DNA from: Chitinivibrionales bacterium
GTDB taxonomy: Bacteria; Fibrobacterota; Chitinivibrionia; Chitinivibrionales; FEN-1185
Length of the DNA stretch: 12,199 bases
Reading direction: 5' to 3'
Assembly (NCBI GenBank): GCA_028718065.1
Contig: JAQUMP010000045.1
Coordinates: 1 to 12,199, forward strand
Numbering within the stretch: position 1 is the first letter of the stretch; each line of letters begins with the position of its first letter. Below, piece after piece: positions 6,837 to 12,199 of the stretch. The position numbers and the translations under genes are program-made. Under the pieces are notes generated by a model. The model saw nothing but the letters and a program-made list of their open reading frames with translations, was not told the origin of the DNA and did not search any database.

Positions 6837-9386
6837 ATGCAAAACAGGATTATTATAAAAGGAGCGAGGGAGCACAATCTCAAGAATATTTCCTTGGAGA
6901 TTCCCCGCAACAAAATGGTTGCTTTTACCGGCGTTTCCGGTTCCGGAAAATCCAGCTTGGCTTTTGATACGATTTTTGCCGAAGGGCAGAGGAGATACAT
7001 AGAGTCGCTGTCTTCATACGCGCGGCAATTTTTGGGCGGAATGCAAAAGCCTGATGTGGATGAGATAGAGGGTTTGTCTCCCGCGATTTCCATTAACCAG
7101 AAAGCGCATAGCAGCAACCCCCGTTCGACCGTGGCGACAATCACGGAGATTTACGATTATTTAAGGGTTTTGTTCGCGCGGATAGGCAATCCTTACTGTC
7201 CGGACTGCGGCATATTGATTGAAAAAATGGCCGCGGACGAAATCAATAAAAAAGTCGTGGAAATTTTGGCTGAGAAAAACAAAACCGGGCCGCTTTTGGT
7301 TTTAGCTCCGGTCGTGAGGGGCAGAAAGGGAGAATATTACCAGCTGCTGCAAGACATTTACGAATCGGGATTTTTAGAGGTACGGGTAGACGGAAAAATA
7401 AAAAGCCTGCGGGAGCGGGTGTTTTTGGAAAAAAACAAAGCGCACACGATTGAGGTGGTTATTGATAAAATATTTTACCACAAATCGGATGATGAATTTT
7501 TGTTCCGCCTTAACGAGGCGATAGAAACTTCGATAGATATGGGCAATGGCTTATGCGCGGTTATTTTTCCCGACAACAAAGAAAAAATGTTCAGCACTTT
7601 GTATTCCTGCCCCAAATGCGGATTCAGTTTTCCGGAAATCGAGCCGCGCTTGTTCAGTTTTAACAGCCCTTACGGATATTGTGAAGAATGCCATGGTTTA
7701 GGGACGGAAGATATTTTCAGCACCGAGCCCTGCCCTGCCTGCCTCGGCAAGCGGCTGAACAAAAATGCCCTTTCCGTGAAAATAGGCGGCAAAAACATCT
7801 GGCAGATTTCCGGGATGAACGTGGACGACGCGGTTAAATTTTTCGATTCAATCGGGAGCAAGCTCAATAAAAAAGAAAAAGAAATCGCCGAAGTTATTTT
7901 AAACGAAATTAAAAACCGGATGCAGTTTTTGCTTGATGTTGGTTTGCATTACATTAATCTCAATAGGCGCGCCGGCACGCTGTCCGGCGGAGAAGCGCAA
8001 AGAATAAGGCTGGCGTCGCAGATGGGCACGAAGCTTGTTGGGGCGCTTTACGTGCTGGATGAGCCGACAATCGGCTTGCACCAGCGCGACAACGAAATGC
8101 TTATAAAAACGCTGCGCAATCTTTGCGATGTCGGCAACAGCATTATTGTGGTGGAGCACGACGAAGAAACGATATTGGCGAGCGACTGGCTTGTTGATTT
8201 CGGCCCCAAAGCCGGCAAGCATGGCGGTGAAATAATTTTTTCCGGACCGACCCAGAACTTGTTTTTGCCGAAACAAAAAGAAGTTTGGGATTGTCCGCAG
8301 CAGGGCGATCCGAAAAAATCGCTTACCGGAAAGTATCTGCGCGGCGAAGAAGAAATAGAGTTGCCGAAAACCAGGCGGGGCGTCCAGGACAGCACCTTGC
8401 GCCTCAAAATTATCGGCGCCACGGAACACAATCTTAAAGATTTGAGCGTGGAAGTGCCTTTGGGCCGTTTTGTATGCCTGACCGGCGTGTCCGGCTCCGG
8501 CAAATCAACTCTGATGAACGACATTGTCTACCGGTATGTCAGCGGGAAAATCAACCATATCAAACGGGATACCAAGGTTAAAGAGATAAGGAATGCCGAA
8601 TATCTGGACAAGATTATCAGGATAGACCAGAGCAGCATCGGCCGGACGCCGCGTTCCAATCCGGCAACCTATACGCGGACATTCGACGAAATAAGGGATT
8701 TGTTCGCCATGACTCCGGAAGCGAGAATGCGCGGTTATCGATCCGGGCGGTTTAGTTTCAATAAGCCGGGCGGCCGGTGCGAGGCGTGCGAAGGAAAAGG
8801 AAAAATAGAGATTGAAATGCATTTTTTGCCGAACGTGGAAATAGTTTGCGACGCCTGCAAAGGATACCGGTTTAACAAAGAAACCCTGTCAATCCATTAT
8901 AAAGGAAAAAATATCGCCGAAGTGCTTAATATGACGATTGAGGAAGCGGTTAAATTTTTTGAAGATATTCCGTCCATCTATGACAAGTTGAAAGTTTTAA
9001 ACGATGTCGGGCTGGGTTATCTTACTTTGGGCCAGCCGGCGACCACTTTGTCCGGCGGAGAATCGCAGAGGATAAAGCTTAGCCGGGAATTAAGCAAGCG
9101 CGGAACAACACGGACGCTGTATCTTTTGGACGAGCCGACTACCGGCTTGCATTATGACGACATTAAAAAATTAATAGTTTTACTGCAGCAATTGGTTTCG
9201 CAGGGCAACACGGTTTTGGTTATCGAACATAATCTTGATTTCATAAAATGCGCCGACTGGATTATAGATTTGGGTCCCGAGGGCGGGGACCAAGGGGGCA
9301 AGGTGGTGGCGGAGGGAACGCCCGAGGAATTGTCCCAGCGGCAAACATGGACAGGGAAATATTTGCGCAAATCTTTGGCAAAATAA
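6837..9386 (+). CDS. uvrA: Excinuclease ABC subunit A (UvrA), compact form without the insertion domain
   Basis: UvrA is the dimeric ATPase that first recognises distorted DNA and loads UvrB. Both ABC modules are intact: Walker A GVSGSGKS at 32-39 and 550-557, signatures LSGGEAQR (382-389) and LSGGESQR (738-745), and Walker B YVLDEPTIGLH (405-415) and LYLLDEPTTGLH (761-772). The UvrB-binding region (roughly 118-250) is present. Zinc-type cysteine pairs are kept at C258/C261 with C282/C285, and at C648/C651 with C671/C674; extra CxxC pairs sit at 121/124 and 299/302. The protein has 849 residues against about 940 in E. coli. The loss is local: GLG (287-289) is followed after nine residues by CPACLGKRL, where other UvrA proteins carry an insertion domain of roughly 100 residues that contacts DNA. 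The linker between modules (about 470-520) is slightly longer than in E. coli. It is probably co-translated with uvrB. Confidence 0.97.
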   Translation: MQNRIIIKGAREHNLKNISLEIPRNKMVAFTGVSGSGKSSLAFDTIFAEGQRRYIESLSSYARQFLGGMQKPDVDEIEGLSPAISINQKAHSSNPRSTVATITEIYDYLRVLFARIGNPYCPDCGILIEKMAADEINKKVVEILAEKNKTGPLLVLAPVVRGRKGEYYQLLQDIYESGFLEVRVDGKIKSLRERVFLEKNKAHTIEVVIDKIFYHKSDDEFLFRLNEAIETSIDMGNGLCAVIFPDNKEKMFSTLYSCPKCGFSFPEIEPRLFSFNSPYGYCEECHGLGTEDIFSTEPCPACLGKRLNKNALSVKIGGKNIWQISGMNVDDAVKFFDSIGSKLNKKEKEIAEVILNEIKNRMQFLLDVGLHYINLNRRAGTLSGGEAQRIRLASQMGTKLVGALYVLDEPTIGLHQRDNEMLIKTLRNLCDVGNSIIVVEHDEETILASDWLVDFGPKAGKHGGEIIFSGPTQNLFLPKQKEVWDCPQQGDPKKSLTGKYLRGEEEIELPKTRRGVQDSTLRLKIIGATEHNLKDLSVEVPLGRFVCLTGVSGSGKSTLMNDIVYRYVSGKINHIKRDTKVKEIRNAEYLDKIIRIDQSSIGRTPRSNPATYTRTFDEIRDLFAMTPEARMRGYRSGRFSFNKPGGRCEACEGKGKIEIEMHFLPNVEIVCDACKGYRFNKETLSIHYKGKNIAEVLNMTIEEAVKFFEDIPSIYDKLKVLNDVGLGYLTLGQPATTLSGGESQRIKLSRELSKRGTTRTLYLLDEPTTGLHYDDIKKLIVLLQQLVSQGNTVLVIEHNLDFIKCADWIIDLGPEGGDQGGKVVAEGTPEELSQRQTWTGKYLRKSLAK

Positions 9387-9393
9387 AGTTTGG

Positions 9394-9495
9394 GTTTGGA
9401 TGCGTCTTTTTTCGGAAACGGATATTTTTCTGCTGAAAAATTCCTCTGGCTCGCTCCGTCGAGCTCCGCATGTTCCGAAAAAGGCGCATCCAAAC
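9394..9495. repeat. 102-base inverted-repeat element with two inner hairpins (potential three-way junction)
   Basis: The outer arms are 9394-9417 and 9473-9495. They begin with a perfect 11-bp pairing (GTTTGGATGCG with CGCATCCAAAC) and continue through a G-T pair, CTTTTT/AAAAAG and CGGAA/TTCCG, with a single unpaired T at 9412. Two further hairpins lie inside. One is ATTTTTC-TGCT-GAAAAAT (9424-9441), extended by GGA/TCC around a bulged T. The other is GCTCG-CTCCGT-CGAGC (9449-9464). As RNA or single-stranded DNA the whole would fold into a stem with two branches. It starts 7 bases after the uvrA stop and ends 62 bases before uvrC. No U-tract follows, so it is not a standard terminator. It may be a non-autonomous palindromic mobile element (REP or MITE-like), an RNA processing or stabilising structure, or an attenuator for uvrC. 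No clear target-site duplication is seen. Bases 9388-9399 are two copies of GTTTGG. Confidence 0.75.
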
Positions 9496-9557
9496 AATTA
9501 AGATTTGTTTCGCTTCGACAAGTTGTGCGCTATATACATCTTAGAAGAAAAATTTAT

Positions 9558-10808
9558 ATGAAAATATCAGCTAAAATTAAAAAAATACCGGATAAGCCGG
9601 GCGTGTACCTTTTTTATAATAAAGGAAAAGAGCTGATTTATGTTGGCAAGGCGACTTCGCTTAAAAGCCGGGTGAGGAGTTATTGGGCGGGGCAGAAAAA
9701 TTTTCGGCCGATCGAAACTTTTCTTTATCAGGTTAATAACGTGAAATGGATGGAAACCGATTCGGTTTTGGAGGCTTTGATACTGGAAGCAAATTATATC
9801 AAAAAATACCAGCCAAAATACAATGTGAAAGAAAAAGACGATAGGAGCTGGATTTATTTCGCCCTGACAAGAGAAGCATTTCCGAGGCTTGAGGCAATAA
9901 GGGAGCGCAATCTAAAAAACTTAAAAGAAAAAGAAAGGAAAAAATTCCTCTACGTATTCGGCCCTTTTGCCCAAGTAAAAACCGCCCAGATTTTAAAAAT
10001 CTTGCACAATCTTTTTCAGGTTTCCAGATGTTCCCCGAACCAAAAAAAACCTTGCTTTGATTATCAGCTGGGGCATTGCCTCGGGGTGTGCGCCAATGAG
10101 ATTAATCCGAAGGAATACAAAGAAAAAGTCATAAAACCGCTGGTTTTATTCCTAAAGGGAAAAAAGAAAAGCCTTATTAAAGACTTGGAAAGGAAGATGA
10201 AAGAAGCTTCGCGGACCGAAGATTTTGAGGAGGCGCGCCGGCTGAGAGACCAGGTTTTTTCGCTGAAGAAGATAAGGGATTTTTCTCTTTTGGATAAAAG
10301 CTTTCTTGCCGGTCCGGAATTAGGCGGAAAAAATCTTTTGGCGGAAAGGATCGAGGCTTACGACATATCCAATCTGGGAACTGAATCAAAAACCGGCAGC
10401 CTTGTCGCGTTCAATTCTTCGGGCCCGGTAAAAAGCGAATACAAAAAATTTAAAATAAAAACCGTAACCGGGCAGAGCGACGTGGATTGCCTTAAGGAGG
10501 TGCTTAATAGAAGGGCAAAGCATAGGGATTGGCCCTGGCCGCAGGTGATGCTTGTTGACGGCGGTAAGCCGCAGGTTAACGCGGCAAAAAAAGTTTTAAA
10601 AGATAACGGCCTTGCGGTTTTTGTTTTGGGAATCGCCAAGGGCAGGGACAGGAAAAAAGATGAGTTTGTTTTCGGCAGTGACGATAAAATATTCATAAAA
10701 TGGGCGGAAAAAAACAAAAAATTATTGATTAAAGCAAGGAATGAGGCGCATAGATTTGCCATTGGCTATCAGCGGCACCTGAAAAGAAAAAGCCTCTTGT
10801 CCGATTAA
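9558..10808 (+). CDS. uvrC: Excinuclease ABC subunit C (UvrC), minimal form lacking the inter-domain block and helix-hairpin-helix region
   Basis: UvrC makes the two incisions flanking a lesion. The 416-residue protein keeps the GIY-YIG nuclease (PGVYLFY at 14-20, YVGKA at 28-32), with Y17, K31, R38, Y42 and E77 matching the known catalytic positions. It keeps the four cysteines of the Fe-S type site (C158, C166, C174, C178), the UVR motif (about 206-240) that meets UvrB, and the RNase H-like nuclease, with D269 (YDISNLG), D334 (LVDGGKPQVNAA) and H398 (EAHRFAI) as the likely DDH triad. E. coli UvrC has about 610 residues. Only some 28 residues separate UVR from DIS here, against well over 100 usually, and nothing follows the RNase H domain where a double helix-hairpin-helix is expected. 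The ATG at 9558 starts the conserved fold; upstream in-frame sequence is the structured repeat. Only a weak AGAAG precedes it. Confidence 0.95.
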   Translation: MKISAKIKKIPDKPGVYLFYNKGKELIYVGKATSLKSRVRSYWAGQKNFRPIETFLYQVNNVKWMETDSVLEALILEANYIKKYQPKYNVKEKDDRSWIYFALTREAFPRLEAIRERNLKNLKEKERKKFLYVFGPFAQVKTAQILKILHNLFQVSRCSPNQKKPCFDYQLGHCLGVCANEINPKEYKEKVIKPLVLFLKGKKKSLIKDLERKMKEASRTEDFEEARRLRDQVFSLKKIRDFSLLDKSFLAGPELGGKNLLAERIEAYDISNLGTESKTGSLVAFNSSGPVKSEYKKFKIKTVTGQSDVDCLKEVLNRRAKHRDWPWPQVMLVDGGKPQVNAAKKVLKDNGLAVFVLGIAKGRDRKKDEFVFGSDDKIFIKWAEKNKKLLIKARNEAHRFAIGYQRHLKRKSLLSD

Positions 10809-10809
10809 A

Positions 10810-10837
10810 CGCTCTCCCGGGGAGCGCTTTTGTTTTT
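10810..10837 (+). terminator. Rho-independent terminator of uvrC and the uvr cluster
   Basis: A 17-base hairpin (10810-10826) has seven consecutive pairs: CGCTCTC pairs with GGGAGCG across one T-G pair, closing a three-base loop. It is followed by a C and the T-rich run TTTTGTTTTT (10828-10837). It begins one base after the uvrC stop codon. This closes the repair cluster and shows that the early end of UvrC is not a frameshift artefact with coding sequence continuing downstream. Confidence 0.92.
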
Positions 10838-10864
10838 GCCATTGTTTTTTTCAGGGAAGAATTA

Positions 10865-10873
10865 TGGTAAAAT
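10865..10873 (+). promoter_or_regulatory. Extended -10 promoter of the 232-residue membrane-anchored protein gene
   Basis: TGGTAAAAT forms an extended -10 element (TG, one base, then TAAAAT at 10868-10873). The best -35 candidates, TTGTTT at 10842-10847 (spacer 20) or TTTTCA at 10848-10853 (spacer 14), are weak, as is common for extended -10 promoters. Transcription would start near 10880, giving a leader of about 22 bases before the ATG at 10903. The surrounding 13 bases (10864-10876) are identical to those at the uvrB promoter. Confidence 0.6.
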
Positions 10874-10902
10874 ATAAGCGTAAGAATAAATAATAAACGC
10901 CT

Positions 10903-11601
10903 ATGAACTCTAAAAATACGGCCACGATTATAGTAATGGTTCTTATTGTTTTGATTGTAGTTGTCGGCAGCTATATTGGAATTAAAAACCAAAAGCAAGC
11001 CACAACGTCGCCTCCGAGCGAAAACACTACGGAATATAAAAACACCAAGTACGGATTTAGCATTGATTATTTAACAAAGCCAGAGCTTCAATATCCGATT
11101 AACGGGGTTTTAGAAACCGGCAATTTCCATATTTTAGACAACAGCAATAATCCGTTTAACATTGTTTACGATTTTTACGCCATAGTCCTTGTTCCGATTC
11201 AGAACCTGAGCCAGTTTTTGCAGCCGAATCAAGTCGCCGATTTCAGGGATTCGGTATTGGAAATACGAGTTGACAATAGCCTGCCTTCCTGTACGGCGGC
11301 AGCTTATGTTACGCAGCTAAGCAACGGCTTGAATACCGCGCCTGCCGCTAACACCGTCACAATCGGCGGCAATCCGTTTGAGCATATCGACCAGAGCGGC
11401 GCCGGAGCCGGCAATTTTTACGATGACCAGGTTTACGTAGGCAAGGTTAATAACAACTGTTTTGTGTTTGAAACGATTAACCATTACGTGAATTGCGGCA
11501 ATTATGATCCGGGCGTGTGCGTAAATATCAATTCCGGATTTATCAACAGCCAGGTTAACGCTATATTTTCGACAATAAAATTCTTTACCCCGGAACAATA
11601 A
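10903..11601 (+). CDS. Membrane-anchored extracytoplasmic protein of unknown function (possible PsbP-like fold)
   Basis: I do not recognise a named family for this 232-residue protein. It starts with a short lysine-containing leader and one strongly hydrophobic segment (about 7-27) without a clear signal-peptidase site, so it is probably a signal anchor with the rest outside the membrane. A Ser/Thr/Pro-rich linker (33-43) leads to TTEYKNTKYGFSIDYLTKP (42-60). This resembles the opening strand of the PsbP-like domain often seen in CPR hypothetical proteins ('Y-N--YGFS--YP'). That link is pattern memory, not a search result. The domain contains four cysteines (130, 186, 198, 206), of which the last three are close together; they could form disulphides or bind a metal. 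The gene lies downstream of the uvr terminator, has its own promoter and is not linked to repair by operon structure. No Shine-Dalgarno motif precedes the ATG. Confidence 0.8.
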   Translation: MNSKNTATIIVMVLIVLIVVVGSYIGIKNQKQATTSPPSENTTEYKNTKYGFSIDYLTKPELQYPINGVLETGNFHILDNSNNPFNIVYDFYAIVLVPIQNLSQFLQPNQVADFRDSVLEIRVDNSLPSCTAAAYVTQLSNGLNTAPAANTVTIGGNPFEHIDQSGAGAGNFYDDQVYVGKVNNNCFVFETINHYVNCGNYDPGVCVNINSGFINSQVNAIFSTIKFFTPEQ

Positions 11602-11611
11602 AATTAATACA

Positions 11612-11640
11612 TTGACCCGGCTAAAAGAGAGTAGTAAAAT
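11612..11640 (+). promoter_or_regulatory. Sigma70-like promoter of the 88-residue protein gene
   Basis: TTGACC (11612-11617, five of six consensus bases) and TAAAAT (11635-11640, five of six) are separated by the ideal 17 bases. Transcription would start near 11647, leaving a leader of about 21 bases before the ATG at 11668. A perfect TATAAT also occurs at 11646-11651 but has no -35 at a workable distance, so it is more likely part of the A/T-rich leader. This is the best-matching promoter in the window. Confidence 0.75.
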
Positions 11641-11667
11641 TATCCTATAATAATAATTTTTTAATAT

Positions 11668-11934
11668 ATGGAAAATAAAAAAAATTTACTTTGGGCGGGA
11701 TTGGCCGTGGTTGCCATAGCCGCGCTTATATATTTTTCTCTGATAGGAGTAAAGTTTCCGTCGCGGGCGCCTGTAACGGTTAATACCGGAGAGGAACAGC
11801 CTGCGGCAAATCAAACGCCGCCCTCTACCGCAAGCGATGAGGATATCGACCGGATGCTTAACGATCTTGACGCGGATGCCTCGGCCGTTGACCAGGGCTT
11901 AAACGATACGCCAATCGACGTGATGGCGGAATAA
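11668..11934 (+). CDS. Small single-pass membrane protein with an acidic extracytoplasmic tail, unknown function
   Basis: This 88-residue protein has no recognised family. It has a short positive leader (MENKKN), one transmembrane segment (about 7-27, WAGLAVVAIAALIYFSLIGV), a proline/threonine/glutamine-rich stretch (32-54), and a strongly acidic end containing DEDIDRMLNDLDADASAVDQ (57-76). The positive N-terminus and hydrophobic core place the acidic tail outside the cell. The acidic segment could form a helix that binds a basic partner; the positively charged segment of the exported protein encoded 17 bases downstream is one candidate, purely by context. It has its own strong promoter, A/T-rich upstream sequence and no Shine-Dalgarno motif. 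Its length, clean start and stop, and ordinary composition support a real gene despite its size. Confidence 0.72.
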   Translation: MENKKNLLWAGLAVVAIAALIYFSLIGVKFPSRAPVTVNTGEEQPAANQTPPSTASDEDIDRMLNDLDADASAVDQGLNDTPIDVMAE

Positions 11935-11951
11935 AAAAATAATTTGCAATT

Positions 11952-12199
11952 ATGAAAACAAAAATAATTTTAGGAATATTTTTGGCAGCGGCGTTTCTGG
12001 CAATCGCTGCTTTCGCGGGAAGCGTTTATGCCACTTCAGGCAATCAGGGACAGGGACAGGATCAGGAAAATAAGCCGGATGCGGCCGCTTCACTCGCGAA
12101 AAAAAAGGAGCGGGCGATACAGGAAATTGACCGACGGATAGCTTCTTTAAACACCCAGATTGAGAGAATTAATTCCGCGAAGCGCCTTACCGCCGGACA
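11952..12199 (+). CDS. Exported protein with signal peptide and coiled-coil start, 3'-partial, unknown function
   Basis: The reading frame opens with ATG at 11952 and continues to the window edge (82 complete codons). The first residues, MKTKIILGIFL and on to about 27, form a classical signal peptide with a lysine-rich start, an Ala/Leu/Ile core and a likely signal-peptidase I site after VYA (about 25-27). The mature part begins with a Gly/Gln-rich stretch (GNQGQGQDQE) and then a charged segment starting about residue 52 (KKKERAIQEIDRRIASLNTQ). Its spacing of hydrophobic residues suggests an amphipathic or coiled-coil helix. It lies 17 bases after the 88-residue membrane protein gene with no promoter between them, so the two are probably one operon. 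Function cannot be assigned from this fragment. Confidence 0.78.
   Translation, partial: MKTKIILGIFLAAAFLAIAAFAGSVYATSGNQGQGQDQENKPDAAASLAKKKERAIQEIDRRIASLNTQIERINSAKRLTAG

Noticed and set aside
9394..9495. The structured repeat as a standard intrinsic terminator of uvrA
   Set aside because: The outer stem is long and branched and is followed by CAAACAATTAAG-like sequence rather than a U-tract. A terminator role cannot be excluded but is not supported.
9505..9536. A promoter for uvrC with TATATA (9531-9536)
   Set aside because: No -35 box lies at an acceptable distance. TCGACA (9515-9520) is only 10 bases upstream and TTGTTT (9505-9510) is 20 bases upstream, so the call would be guesswork.
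9390..9557. N-terminal extension of uvrC from a TTG at 9390
   Set aside because: The added residues correspond to the inverted-repeat element and have no resemblance to UvrC. The GIY-YIG fold starts right after the ATG at 9558.
1..12199. Recoded UGA codons as in Gracilibacteria or SR1
   Set aside because: None of the genes contains in-frame UGA at conserved positions and all end normally with TAA, so standard translation explains the window.
1..12199. Long minus-strand reading frames, a CRISPR array, tRNA or rRNA genes, and insertion sequences
   Set aside because: The minus-strand frames are shadows of well-supported + strand genes with low-complexity or unlikely protein sequences. No regularly spaced repeats, tRNA-like cloverleaf, rRNA segment or transposase was seen.

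Overview
The window looks like part of a small-genome bacterium of the Candidate Phyla Radiation (Patescibacteria, most likely a Parcubacteria-type lineage). The evidence is indirect: tightly packed genes, A/T-rich start regions without Shine-Dalgarno motifs, TAA as the only stop codon in the nine complete genes, compact versions of housekeeping enzymes, and short single-membrane-anchor proteins of unknown function. No marker gene (rRNA, ribosomal protein) is present, so the assignment is inference. UGA is not read through in any gene, so the code is the standard bacterial one. All genes lie on the + strand.

Region 1 (1-4733) is a four-gene ABC efflux operon: a membrane-anchored HlyD/MacA-type adaptor (its first codons lie before the window), a MacB/LolD-type ATPase, and two different MacB/FtsX-type permeases. 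Spacings are 1 and 11 bases, then an 8-base overlap. The adaptor carries an extra segment of about 95 residues within its coiled-coil hairpin. The permeases are paralogues and probably pair with each other.

Region 2 (4734-10837) is a complete nucleotide excision repair cluster, uvrB-uvrA-uvrC. A promoter ends so close to the uvrB ATG that its mRNA is predicted to be leaderless. uvrB and uvrA are separated by 2 bases. UvrB is full length (674 aa). UvrA (849 aa) keeps both ATPase sites and its zinc-type cysteines but lacks the insertion domain. UvrC (416 aa) keeps the GIY-YIG nuclease, the iron-sulphur-type cysteines, the UVR motif and the RNase H-like nuclease, but lacks both the inter-domain block and the C-terminal helix-hairpin-helix pair. 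A strong intrinsic terminator directly after the uvrC stop shows that the short C-terminus is a real gene end. Between uvrA and uvrC lies a 102-base element with long imperfect inverted arms and two inner hairpins, able to form a three-way junction.

Region 3 (10838-12199) holds three small genes of unknown function for anchored or exported proteins. The first (232 aa) and second (88 aa) each have their own sigma70-like promoter. The third begins 17 bases after the second, carries a signal peptide followed by a charged, probably coiled-coil segment, and runs off the window.

The most promising candidate for something undescribed is the streamlined UvrABC set, in which the matching domain losses in UvrA and UvrC suggest a reduced form of excision repair.
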